Positions 47,701 through 59,720 of a stretch of 64,000 nt of DNA are shown here, one piece after another. The position numbers were made by a program, and so were the translations under genes. The notes below the pieces were generated by a model, which saw only the letters and a list, made by a program, of their open reading frames with translations, was not told the DNA's origin and ran no database searches. How positions within the stretch are numbered: the first letter of the stretch is position 1; every line of letters starts with the position of its first letter. This DNA is from Coriaria nepalensis (taxonomy: Eukaryota > Streptophyta > Magnoliopsida > Cucurbitales > Coriariaceae). Location: assembly GCA_027186245.1 (NCBI GenBank), contig CP114492.1, positions 5,468,501 through 5,532,500 of the forward strand, written 5' to 3'.

Positions 47701-50700
47701 ACAACCTTCACTGGCATAATTCTTTACCTTAACTACATCTTCGGTGTCTTCAGCACCAACAGACCTGAGAGGAACACCAAGCATGGGTTCCAGGAAGGTT
47801 GTCCAAATCTTCATGACTTTATCCAACTGTTCAGTTGTGCAAACCTCTCCACAAGAATATTTGATGATCTGGTAAATATCTTCATGAATATCTGGATCAG
47901 GGTAGACAAATTCCATATTTGGAATATTAGGTCGTCTATTTCCAGCAGCAATAGAAGGCAGCAGATCATCTTCCTTGCGCTTCTTCTCAGTAATTTCTTT
48001 AATTTCAGCCAACAAGGCTGTATATGAAAAAGAAAAGAAAGCGATGAGAAGAAAAAAACATAGCAGGAATCCAAATATTCTTTGGAGGTTAGATGATGTT
48101 AGTGTAGGTAATATAACAACAAAATCAGGATAGTCCATACTCTGCAGTAACCAGAAAATGAGCAATCAATTATTTTCCCAGAAGAAATAAAAATCACAGA
48201 TGCATCAAACTGATGTTTGTATATATGATAGTACGCATAACACTTTGTTATACAGAGCTGAGAACACGTACTACTTTACCAATTGTATATAGAGTTACTG
48301 AAGATAAGAACATAGATGGATCAGTACTTAGACACTCAAAGTTGCAATGAAGTCTTTAGAACTGTTCGACATACCAAACCAAAGAGATATCAAACTCTAG
48401 GTTACCTTTTGTGCTCAAGCTCTTCGCATCTTGTTGCTTGAAATAGAAGCTGCGGTGATCAAGTGATTTATGGTAATTTTTTGTATAAATTTCACCCCAC
48501 ACTTTATTGAAATCAAAGCGGCACCTTGCCCACTCTTCCTGCTTTTGCTTCAGGCGGGTCAAGATTACCGGCAATGAAAGAGGTGCATTCCTCCTTAGCA
48601 CATCCATTACATCAAGCCCATGGTCACCATATAAACGTTCGATGCACCTCAGATTCAGAGCTACAAAGGATTCACACTCAAAAGTATCAACAAAAGGTGA
48701 ACTCACAGACTTGAGAAAATATCGTGGAATAATTAGAACTCAAAAGCATCAGACAATAACCTGTGAAATGGTCCTCAATGTGAAATGGAGTGTCCATTCT
48801 CAAAGTATTGTTGTGGATATTTTCTAACAGTTCTTCAACACACTTGGTTGTTACTTTGACAGACTCTAACAACATATCCAGCTCAAACCTGCCAGCAAAA
48901 ATCCAAGAACAGATTTAAAAATAAATAAACCAAGCAGGAAGAATAAATTAAAAACACATGCAGAAAGAAGAAACTAGAAAAGAACAATTCCTATTGATAA
49001 TTCTATGAAACCAAGCAAAAGAGAAGCTCAAACTTGATGCTACTTATTAATTCCAAGCCAAAGAGAACATCTAAATTGAAATCAGGTGAGCTCCAACCTG
49101 TCATCTTCACATCGGAACAGGCTTTCTTCATATTGGTTTTTGCGCATGTGCTTAAAGGAGTAATCCTCACTTCCTGAAGTGACAGAAACCCAATGATCAT
49201 TTAAGACTTGGTCACCAAGACTTGTTCTCTGGCTAACTAAAGGTATGGGATACTGCATAATAAAATAATGCAAAAACCACATTAATCCAAATATAACAAA
49301 AAGAATCCTGACTACTCAAATTATTTAATGATAGTAAGGGAATCATACATTATTTGGTAGAAGACGGTAACTGGGCGTACAACTCTCACAGTTTGAGAGA
49401 TCAAGTTCATTGATAGGCTTAGTAAGATACTTCTCTTTACTTGGAAACATGGACATCTTGTGACCTCCAACCTCTTTGCTGCCGAAGGTAGACCCTGTGT
49501 CGAATCTGTTCCTTTCTCGAATTTCAAGGTCTATATCTTTAGCAACACTACCCTCCCTTTGACGATCCTGATCTTTATCTCTGTCCTCTACCCTTCCTTC
49601 ATTCCATAAGGATTCTGCAAAGAACTCTAAATGAGTGAGTATACAGAAATTACACCTTCAGTTACTAAGAAAAATATACAATTTCTCCAATAACTTCTGC
49701 ATCACCAATGATAAATATCTTTTGAGAGCTAATACATACACTTGCAAGAAAAACAAAACACATATCAGATATAGAAAATAGTGATAAGGCAAAGAAATGA
49801 TCATTTCACTTACGTTTACCCAAAAGTGTAGCAAGAAATCCATCTGCAGGAATTGACCTTCTGTTAAGTTGTTGTGCACGTGTAAAAAAAATGAAGTATT
49901 GACTTTTGAAATTGGTACCGTTCTTATCGCAGCAAGCCAGAAAGTCATTGAATCCATCCAAGAGATCCTGATTTCTTCCAAGTAGATCACCCACCTGATG
50001 GAAACACGTTCACACAAACTTACAGATCCTGTTGCAGTCAATCGGATGGGAATTCAACATAATCTGTCTTAGAAATTTTAAACAACATTTAAGACACGGA
50101 CATCACAAATTTGGGAATCTTTTACCTTCGCTGTCGACCCTACAAATTCTTTTAAGACTTACAGAACCCTTGATGTAAATGAAAAATAATCAAGGTAAGT
50201 AGACTTTATTTCCCTTAACGGTTTTCTCCATTCAACATATCCAAATTCATCTTCCTCACAATGTTTACAATAAGTTCTTTATCTATTATGTACTTTTTTA
50301 AGCAAGAACAAGTAATCAGCAGGTTCCACGATATGGGTCTTCCTGGCTACAGAATTTCTTGCTCCATGCATAAACATATGAAATCAAAAAGTTGAATTTC
50401 AATAAAACGGGATAAGCATTTATTAATAATACACATGAAATGAATGCATCACGGTCATTTTATCTTTTACAAATATATAATGAACTTGATTCCTAAAAGT
50501 AGATAGCAACATGTATACATTTCATACCAGAGATAGCAGTTCTGATCGTGTGATAATTTCTTTCTGATAAATAAGGAGGCACTTGTAAAATTCCTGGAAG
50601 TCATCAGCATTTCGTAATTGCCCTTTCAGTTTCTCACAGAAAGCAAATGCTTGGCTATATATACCTGCCATGACATGTAAATGAGTAAAAGAAGAAACTA

Positions 50701-52955
50701 CATAAATAAAAACAAATTGTTGAAAAACCAATAGCTAAGGAATCTAACAAAATAAAAGGTCTGTATTAACGAAATTTAAGATGACCTTGCTGGACTGAGG
50801 TCCAAGGTAAGGTTTTTGATGTTCAAATAATGCTAGGAAAAGACAACCATCTAATCCCGATGAAATTTAAGTATAACAAAGACATAACACCATGATTCAA
50901 AATAGTCCATGTCTATCCCTAGGAGGACACATTTTCTTTCCCACTATTTCTTCCTCAGTGGGGGGGGGGGGGGAATCTACATGTTTCAAAACCTAAATAA
51001 TAGTAAATAATGTTGAAGCATAATTGTGACTAAGAGAGAGACAGTTGAAGACTTAACAATATGATCAGGCCAAAAGAGAAGTAAAAAAGAAAACGGACAA
51101 CAATGTACGCATTTGTAAATAGGTACCAAAATTTGAAAATAACTAATATTATGTTTTTGGGAAGTTTTCTTATCATAAAGAGGAGAACAAGAGACACAGT
51201 CCAAGGTTTTTATCGCCGTCTCCACCTTGAAATGATTGTTCAGCTTCTGAGTTTTCAACTCTATGAGCAGCTTTCCTTTTTTGAGAAAAAATTTGCATGT
51301 TGAAGTCCCTATAACTACCTTCCTCATAATCTTTATCAACCCACTCCCTCCTTTCCTCGCTTTCAACACACCCAAGTTGTCTTTCGTCAACTTTCATATG
51401 CGCTCTATCATGGTCTGTATCAGGATGATCAACACTGAGGTCATGGTCAGCATGTGAAGCCACAGTCCTTTCTTTCTGGCAACAATACAGCCAAATGAGA
51501 TTCTTGTGCAATAACAATATGGATATCAAAGTAGTATCAAGAAAGGAAATCTTAGATTGGAACCTTATCGAAATGCATTTGATGCATCATGGACCTTGCA
51601 GGATTCCTATCATGAGGCATAGAATTCCTAGCGGATGAAGCATAAAGAGCAGAAACAGTGGCTGAAGTATCAGGTAAGAAATGAGTAAACTCCACAAGCA
51701 GGTCATGGTTGTGTTGAAAAAGTAAAGAAACCTGAAAATAATCAAAATTCATCATCCAAAGTGCTAAATTGTTATTATTCACGTAAATGTATGTGGGAAT
51801 GGACTATACAATAGAAATAATAGTGGCAAAACTTGTTCAGAATCATAAATGGACAGACATAAGCACACAAACCTCTCGGTAGACCTCGGTAATGGACTTG
51901 TTCTCTTTTCTATACATATGCAAAATGTCTAAAAAGGATTTGTAAATGTGATCATTGCCATGAAACCGTGTCTGCAGGCAGAGAAACGGAAAAATCGGTA
52001 TTAACACTTGAAAGAAAATAAACCTCATAATAAGCTCTGAAATGCCTGACCTTTATCTTATTCACAAAATTTATAGCTTCATCAAACTCAACTGGCTTCT
52101 TCTGTGGGGGCTTTTCACCATCGAGTGGAAGCGTGATCTCAAATCCTTTTGGCAAAAATGCATTGAAGCCCAAAATTAGGTCTATGTGACCTTTAAATAA
52201 TTCCTTCACCCTCACTATAACCCCAGCTGTATCAATTCTACAAGCATTTAACACATACATGCAACCAAAATTGCTCACATCAATATCACCACTTGCAGAA
52301 ATGGAAATAATAAAAATAAAGGTGGAAGGAAGAGCATATAGTATGTAATCAAACCTTTGAGCCTTAAAATCTTTCATGACCTCAAGGAACTCATCATATT
52401 TCTCCCTCTTGTTTTGAAATATTTCCTTTACCGCCTTAAGATATGATATTGCATCATTTGTTGTTAGTCTTTGTGTGCTTCCTCCTCCCGTCATTTGGGA
52501 TTTCCCAGAGCTTCAGTAAACAAAATCCATAAATGATTACATGTTAATATTATCTTTAGTGATACACAGACCTTGGAAGTAGGTAGGTTAGTACACAGAT
52601 TAAACTCCACCTGACAACAAGAAAAGCATTTCTAATTTGATTCTCTAAAGTCTTATCTAGACCTTAAGAGAATTGCAATCGTGGAAAACCTAAGGAAAAG
52701 CATTTTTTTTTCTTTTGAGAAGCAAGTCAGTAACATATGATATGATTGATGAACTCATGGACATTCTAGCATAGTAAACTTTAGCAACCAAGAATAAATA
52801 AGGACAACAAAGTAAAGGGGCAATCAAAATTCATAGATATACAGAAAAAAAGAAAAAAGAAAAATAAATAAATAAACTTACGCTTCTCCACGAGATGAGA
52901 CCATAGGCCGCTTGAGTTGTGAGCTCATGTAAACGTCGTCTCTAGACCTCTTCAT
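44787..52955 (-). CDS. SIN3-like paired amphipathic helix corepressor
   Basis: 22 coding exons, all GT-AG: 52955-52882, 52510-52355, 52237-52051, 51971-51873, 51731-51564, 51475-51226, 50664-50528, 49994-49919, 49843-49814, 49614-49349, 49252-49098, 48888-48761, 48660-48406, 48017-47343, 47213-47152, 46908-46261, 46162-46110, 45985-45847, 45766-45614, 45506-45346, 45265-45154, 44954-44787. Phases close over 1,384 codons including the stop. The nuclear scaffold recruits histone deacetylase to DNA-bound repressors. Paired helices: PAH1 about 40-110 ([25 protein letters not shown]), PAH2 about 125-195 ([15 protein letters not shown]), PAH3 about 312-385 ([25 protein letters not shown]). The Sin3 corepressor/HDAC-interaction domain is about 465-660 ([17 protein letters not shown]). 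A very acidic linker lies about 960-1,070 and the Sin3a_C region about 1,075-1,300. The least certain junction is the donor at 51,226. Upstream ATGs were not adopted. Confidence 0.93.
49814..49843 (-). other. 30-nt micro-exon of the SIN3-like gene
   Basis: This exon encodes only GFLATLLGK plus split codons at each edge, between PAH3 and the segment SLWNEG. It is needed: reading through the preceding intron would insert about 25 residues unlike the family, while the micro-exon restores the D-G-F-L-A...SLWNEG pattern conserved in plant SIN3 proteins. Acceptor CCTGCAG and donor GTAAGT are both strong. Confidence 0.82.
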
Positions 52956-55560
52956 TTCTCAGACGAAATCTTTTTCAAATCATTAGAACTAAAATCCTAC
53001 ACAATAAATTTGCTAATGTCAAAGAAGAGTAACAGCCACAAACCAGATCTACCATAGAGAAACATAGAGCTTGAGAAACAGGAAGTGGAGAATTTCAATC
53101 CAAACTTCTACACGGATCACTTCCGAAGACCTTAAAGATTCTCACAAATAAAGTAAATACATAAACTAGTTTCTACTCAGTTGAAGATAAAGCATCATAG
53201 AGAAAACAGTAACAAGTTGGAAGAGGAAATTCAAGATAAACCAGAGAGATCGTTGAATCTTTGTCGTATTAGCAAATTCTTTCCACAGCAAGCTTTTTGA
53301 AGAGTCAGTATGTGAATCTTTTGAAACGACTTGAAGCCGAGACAATACCTTAATAAACTAAATTTTGTCTTCTTACAATCTTCTCTTTCTATCTTTTCTC
53401 GGGAAACAAACGCTAAACAGAGGACGTAAACAAATGGAAGGAGAAGAGGAAGAGCCGAAGAGGAGTTCTTTTCTTTCTTTTTTTTCCTTCTTGGACCCGA
53501 ACTCCAAACGCCTGCGTCAAATGGTACCCATAGTTCATCAGAGCAAGCGAGGTGTGTCTTTACCGGTCTCTTTGACAATGGATTACCGGCTATAGGCAAA
53601 TTAGGTCTTCTTCCTCGCTTGATCCCGTTCAAAAAATGCGTTTGAAAGCGTGGTGGTATTCTGGGGTAATTTTAGTTGTGTGTCGAGGGGTAAATGAGTC
53701 ATGAGATTTTCGGTATTGTTGGCTTCCAAGTGCGTCGGGTGGTATTGATTGGATCCGAGTCGGATTGGGATTTAGGGCTCCTTGCCAAATCTATATAATA
53801 ATTATAATAATTGAGTTTAGGCATTAGTAAATTTTTAAGTTTTCACAGTATACTTATGTCATATTTAATAATCAAATTTTTTAAAATATCTTCATTTTAT
53901 AATTTATAATTAAATTTTTTAAAATAATTTTATTTTATAATTTATTCATTATTAAATATAAATTAATAATTACAATCATTTTTCTTAAAAAAAAAAAAAA
54001 TTACAACACACCATGCATTAAATTTTATAACTAGATTTCTTAAAATATTATAATTCCATAATTTATAAACAAACTTTTTAAAATACCCCCTTTATAATAA
54101 ATTCAACATTAAAATACAAATAAATAATTAATATAATTTTTTCCTTAAAAAAAAAAAAACCACATTATATCACACTATGTAATAGATTTTACAGTCAAAC
54201 TTTCTAAAATACTCTCATTACATAATTTATAACCAAATTTCTTAAAATATCATCATTTCATAATTAACTCAATATTAAATATAATTAATATTTATTATCA
54301 TCTTTAGAGATTAAAATATTTAAATTTTAAATTTTAAAAAATAAAACATGTTATTACCACATGTCAATTTTAAATTTCTTACAACACATTAAATAAGATT
54401 TTTATAATTAAATATCCTAAAACACCTCAATTCTATAATTAACAATTAAATTTCATGAAATATAATAAATTTAATATTAAATATAAAGTAATAATTATCC
54501 TTATCATTAGAAAAAAATAAAACATTTTTTTTAATGAAACCCAAAACAATAAAATACCTCAAACATTGAAATGAATTAGCGTTATCAATCTGTGTTCAAT
54601 TTTTAGTAAGATATCGTTTGAATGAAGTTTTTTAGCTGTAAAATAATGAATTGAGATTTAAATTTAATGGAATCAATAAAAGAGATTTTGTGTTGAGCTA
54701 ACTAATCATTATAAAATATAAAGGGATAGTGCTAAACAATCACTAAATGAGATTTGTGTCCTCTTCGTTGATTAGATGACAAAATTTAAAATTATGTTGT
54801 AATAAAATGATAATGAGAATTGTGTGAGGAAAATGAGGTTTGGTGTAAAATGGAACTAGAAACAAATAAATGTGAGATTAAATTATTATAAAAAAGAAAA
54901 TAAAAGTTAGCATAAAATCAAAATAGCAATATTTGTTAAGAGGATTTTCTATAGATGAAAGCAAAGTGACATAAACTTTGTATTAAATCCATATTAAATC
55001 TATTTAAGTAGAAGCGGATCTGATGTAAAATAATAATTGTTTAGAATAACATATAGTGAAACACAAGTAAAGATATTGAAATAAGAACATAAGATAGAAG
55101 ATTGAGAGATGATTTTTATTAATAAGATAGGAAAACACTCTATCTAAAGATGATTTACAACTTAGCTCATAAACTCTATAACTATAGACTCAAGGAAAAT
55201 GCATAAAATGATAAAATTATTTTTTTCCAATGTGACAAGCAAGAAATATAAGAAATATTATTTTCATTTACAAAAAGCTATTTTACAATAGATAATAATT
55301 TTAAAAAGTACGGTCCTGATTGGTAATATATTTAAAATATAAAAATCAATTTTTTCAGTTATTAATCATATTTAATAACTATATTTTGCATATTTTTAAA
55401 ATTCTTTTTTTTTTTTTGGTAAAATGATAAAACAATCAATGGTAGAGAAATGCAAGTAGTGATTTTCATTTTTTTCAATTAGAAAAATAATTTTTTGTAA
55501 TCATTGCTCAACACATTTTTACAAAACTAAATTTTATAATATATTGTCAATCAGGCTCTA
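52956..55560. other. SIN3 upstream region and AT-rich intergenic DNA
   Basis: From 52,956 to about 53,420 the sequence probably includes SIN3 5' untranslated exon(s) and introns. A purine-rich stretch of the plus strand at 53,440-53,500 may be part of the leader or promoter. From 53,800 to 54,540 there is a low-complexity region in which phrases like TTTATAATTAAATTTCTTAAAATA recur loosely (shown here only as a theme). No coding frame is supported. Frame 53632-53231 was considered and not accepted. Confidence 0.5.
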
Positions 55561-55564
55561 AATT

Positions 55565-56560
55565 CCTAATGTCGGATATAATATAATGGTCGACCTCGAA
55601 CTTCTTAACCCATAGTGCAATGTATAAAATTTATTTATTTAATATGGAATAGTTTTGTTGAGTTCCTTTCCAAGTTTCAGAAGTAAACTGAACTAAATGT
55701 TCCTTATTATCCAGTTGTTGTATTAAATTTCACCCAAAGCCTAATTCAAAGACATTTGTCTCCATTATCTTAAAGGTCTCAGAATGACTCATATTAAGAT
55801 TGGGTAATTCTTTACCTTTAGCTTAATATACAGACTACTTGAGTACATTTACCAGTCCAATCCAAGAGGTCCTTCTTTAACCTTGCATACAAGGGTTTAC
55901 AATCTTTTGCCAAATATTTTTAGAAGTGTGCAATATAATTCAAACTTCTTAAGAACCTTTGTAACTGGTTCTTGTCTTTAATAACATCCGGAAATTTATT
56001 TATGAATTCTGTAGCCCTTTGTATCGAAACAATAGTATTTTGCTTAATAATATAACCTAGAAACTAATTTCAATTCGAAATATCTTCATCTTCTTTGTTG
56101 AAACTGCAAGACCAGCTTTTTTTCATGACATATAAGAATATTCCTAAATGCTTAAAGTATTGGTCAATAGAATTAGAAAATATCAACATTGTCAATATAA
56201 ATAATTGTAAAATCACCATATGTGTTGAATATCTCATTCATGATATTATGATATTATGAAGTTCTTATGATGCATTTTTCAAGCCGAATGACATCACATC
56301 CCATTTATACTCACAAAAATATATTGTGAAGGCCTTTTTTTTTATCGATCTTCCTCTTTGATTTGAATTTTCCAATACCCAGATTTCATATCGAATTATA
56401 AAAATATTCTGGCGAAAAAAAAAATTCAATTGATCCCTTTTATTGGTAATATGGTACCATATCCAGCCTAGTGCTTGGTTCAGAGGCGTGTAGTTAATTA
56501 CCAGTCTTACTACTCCTCTCTCTAATTTTATAGCATTATGCACATAGAATATCATGTAAC
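55565..56560 (-). pseudogene. second pararetrovirus relic: reverse transcriptase and RNase H
   Basis: Reading right to left. Frame 56555-56265 gives ERGVVRLVINYTPLNQAL and YKWDVMSFGLKNAS, the thumb and finger motifs of caulimovirid reverse transcriptase. After stops, FIYIDNVDIF lies near 56,215-56,185, so the YIDD box has become Y-I-D-N. Farther on come the connection piece DKNQLQRFLRSLNYIAHF (about 55,985-55,935) and CKPLYARLKKDLLDWT. An RNase H-like segment, ETNVFELGFG and FTSETWKGTQQNYSILNK, lies near 55,775-55,630. Frame breaks and loss of a catalytic Asp make it dead. Its sequence is clearly different from the copy at 4 kb, so it derives from another virus lineage. Confidence 0.78.
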
Positions 56561-56983
56561 TTTAAAGGTTTATAACTCTTTTTTAATTCCTTCTTAAGGA
56601 GGTCGGCAATCTCCTGCTTGTAGATTTCCAACAACTTAATATTTTATAGTTGTTGGTCGAGTTTTAGTGGGAATTTCTTTCTTTGAGAAAGCTAGCTCAT
56701 AAGGGAATCCCACTACATGTTGTTTCCTATCCCAGAAAGCATTGGGAACTTCAACCTAAACTTCAGTTTGAAGTTTCTTCGCAAGATTAGAAACCCTTTA
56801 TTTTAATTGAGAAGAGTTTTTTTTTTCTAAAAGTAATCTCTTCCTGAAGCGAGAGTAAAATCTCTCCTTTCGATAAATCTAAATTTTTACCACATTAACA
56901 TCGGGGTATTTAGGCTTTTAGGAGAGATTAAAATTCACCTTATGACCTTGAACTTATGTTATAATACTATAATCATTAATTTG

Positions 56984-57300
56984 TTATATATGGTACAACA
57001 TGTGAAGAAAGGGATTTCCAAGAATAACTCCTTGGACCAGGTTCTTTACCATGATAAACGGCATTTGAAAGCAAACTTCATTGTTGCAGACCGCATCATC
57101 TGGTAGTTTGTATTCTATTAGCAGCTTTGCTTCATTTGCTGCATTAAGAACCTTAGTCATTTTAGAAAAATATCTTGAGGGTATCATTCACTTATTGATA
57201 AAGTTCATATCACCTCCCAAATCAATTAAAATTCCAGTCTTTAGGTTAAATTATTTATTGACCACAATAGTAACTCAAGAGTACCACTTTTTGGGAAATT
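56984..57300 (-). pseudogene. second pararetrovirus relic: aspartic protease
   Basis: Right to left: KTGILIDLGGDMNFINK near 57,240-57,190, with D-L-G at 57,223-57,215 where D-T/S-G is expected. A stop follows, then frame 57187-56984 gives RYFSKMTKVLNAANE, EVCFQMPFIMVKNL and VILGNPFLHMLY, the C-terminal half of a caulimovirid-type retropepsin. It lies upstream of the reverse transcriptase of the same relic, with about 420 bp of broken sequence between them. The changed triplet and the stop rule out activity. Confidence 0.7.
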
Positions 57301-58460
57301 ACTCTCTTAACAATTAACCCATGTCAATTTAGGATGTGACTAAAGACTCAATACCTCAGTTTCAGCTTCTTGGGCTACTTGAAGGTTGGGTTGCACGATT
57401 CCTACTAAAGTCACACGATTGGTCCAATGTAAGAATCCTTCTTTTGGTGAGGGTAGAGTGTTATCGAAATTGTTCAATTTGTCTATAGTTTCTTAATCAG
57501 AAACTCTTGCTTTTAGGCTTTATACTTCTTTCTTTAGAAGATTCACTTCAAATTTGAGATCTTCTATTAATGACACTCCCTTTTTCCCCCTTTTCAAAGT
57601 GTCTTCTTTGAATTTCTATGATGGCAAGAAGTTCTTTCTTCCATTTTCTTCTCAAGATTACTCTTTTCATTTTGCTTGTAGTGGTCAGAATCACTCTTCA
57701 TCAGAGTCTTGATTAATTTCAATTTCATTTTTCGATTTCTTGGTCCTTAAGACTATCGAGAATATCTAGCATATTACCTTTTTCTTGACTCAGAACATTT
57801 ATACTGAGCCTATTCATCGTTGGAGGAAGAAACATAAGATGATTCCTCATTTATTTGAAGAATCATAATATCTTCTTATTCTTTTGAATCATTCAGAAGG
57901 ATATGGCAAATGGGCTTTTTTAATCCTTCATCAACTGAAAGTTCACTAATCTTCTCTTTCATTAAACACTTATTTTGATAGTGTCCATGTTTGCTACATT
58001 CGTAAAAAACATTGATTTTATTGCCTTTTTAAAATTATGCTTATATATGTTTAGGCGAAGAGTATCGTCTAAATTTCTTATAGGAAGGGTTATAACTACT
58101 CTTAGAATATTTTTTAGAGTATCCATCTCTTTTAAAGGATTTTCTCCTTTTATGACCTTTTAGTATCAAGGCGTTATTTAGTTAGTTTTGATCAAAATTT
58201 TTGTCATTACATAATTAAACAAGTTTTTCTTCGAGTGTTAGGGAGATCTCGCCATATGTGTAATTTTCTCATGAAACAATTCCATCAATTTTTAGTTTTT
58301 CTATCACTCAACCCGCAAAGATCAAGGGTAATCTCATAAAAGAAAATTGATGCTTTTAATATTCTACATTGCTATCAAATCCTTGAATCACTTTGGTCCA
58401 AAACACATCTTAATACCATTTATAGTGAGACAGGTTGGAATACTTTAACCTCATCCGTTG
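57301..58460 (-). pseudogene. second pararetrovirus relic: capsid C-terminus and linker
   Basis: Near 58,009-57,964 the minus strand reads YECSKHGHYQNKC, a CCHC knuckle in which the first Cys is lost (Phe instead). Just before it lies a basic stretch rich in Lys, Arg, Ser and Tyr (about 58,160-58,060). The order basic tail, knuckle, protease, reverse transcriptase fits Caulimoviridae. The region 57,301-57,960 between knuckle and protease holds Glu/Ser-rich sequence with many stops. The capsid body upstream of 58,460 is not recognisable. Confidence 0.58.
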
Positions 58461-59159
58461 TTATTAATGAAATTTATATAAATTTTTGTTATTAATTTAT
58501 TATTTTGTTGGTGATATTTTAAAATTATGATTATTATATGAATTATAAACTCAAATTTTATTATTATATTAATTAATTAGTTACTTGAAATGATACTGGG
58601 AATCCTGATCCCATACCCAAAATGGGTATATCTAGTCCCAGTCTTGATACCACACACATTTCCGGTCTCGACAAAAAACCCCCACTCCTAGCTAAATTTA
58701 TTAGATAATACATCATAAAAAATTAATATAGGTTCCATAGAATATATAAATTAATTATTTCATAATCCAAGTGCTTATGATACAACTATGAAGTTTTCTT
58801 AAAATACGACTCAATAATTGATTTTTTTTTTTTAAATTGACATCAATTTGAATTTCATCTCCAACTTTTCTTAATATGGTGAAAAGTCTTAGTGTGATTT
58901 TCTCAGAAAATATTCAATGTTATCATCACATAGAGAGCTTCTTTTCATGATACCAAAATCATCACATTTCCATTTTTTTCTTAAAAATAAACATTACTAA
59001 TTACTCCATCTTCAGCAGAGCAAACATTGCCAAAACTAAAAAAATAAATAAAAAGGATAACAAAAGGAGGGGGACATGACCAAAATTTTCAAGAGAAAAA
59101 ATAACAAGATGGGAGAAAAAACAACAAAAAGAAAAGATAAAATGCAGTTAAAAAAAAAA
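58461..59159. other. intergenic, no gene seen
   Basis: AT-rich with A-rich runs at 59,035-59,170. No coding frame or repeat end recognised. Confidence 0.4.
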
Positions 59160-59720
59160 GAAACAAAAATGCAAAAGATTAGAAGGGAACACTCATTTGT
59201 AAGAAATCCTTAAATGATCCAGTCTTATCTTGTCGCCGAAGAGCTTCAATCTTGTAGAGTGAGATAGAGAGGACACTGTAGACAAATAGATCAATATTAA
59301 CTAACGAATTTGCGACTTGATTGACTTTTCTATAAGAATGAGAGAGATTATGCCCATTTGCAGCAATGTAAACTTTTGTCTTGTTGTTTTCTTGATGTAG
59401 AATCGGGTGTACTTTATAGGTGCCCAATATCATGTGAACCAAGTAGAGAGAATCTATTTCAATGGCAACTCCATGACAAATTTCACAACACCTCAGAAGG
59501 ACATGAGCTAAAAGTTTGCATACTAGTCACGCTCCCCCAATAAATTGCATAGGCTTGGATAAATTGTCATCGATAGTCCCATAAAAATGACTTCACCACT
59601 TGAAATTCTAAAGTTACCTTTGAAAGCTCCATCAATATTAACTTTGAACCTACAAGGATCAAGAGGAATCCACACAAGTCCCTTATATATACGAATAGGG
59701 AAAAAAGTTAGAATTCTCAT
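59160..59720 (-). pseudogene. RNase H-like (RVT_3) fragment, broken
   Basis: Frame 59720-59523 gives WIPLDPCRFKVNIDGAFKGN, the opening of the plant RVT_3 RNase H domain, where the D of the N-x-D-G motif is a catalytic residue. After a stop and several breaks, frame 59442-59179 gives HSYRKVNQVANSLVN, matching the H-x-x-R-x-x-N-x-x-A-D motif with Asn in place of Asp, then RRQDKTGSFKDF. Such domains occur at the 3' end of L1-type LINEs and in many plant gene fragments. No reverse transcriptase lies upstream, so the origin is open. Confidence 0.62.

Noticed and set aside
49806..49994. Continuous frame linking SIN3 exons 8 and 9 without splicing
   Set aside because: It would add about 25 residues unlike the family. 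Donor GTACCA at 49,918 and acceptor CCTGCAG at 49,844 give a product matching plant SIN3 proteins.
53231..53632. Minus-strand 133-aa frame upstream of the SIN3 start
   Set aside because: No recognised domain. The SIN3 model begins naturally at 52,955, and this stretch is more likely leader and promoter sequence.
55565..58460. Ty3/gypsy origin for the second pol relic
   Set aside because: The basic tail plus CCHC, the VINY.PLN motif and the order without an integrase after RNase H fit Caulimoviridae better, though a tree was not run.
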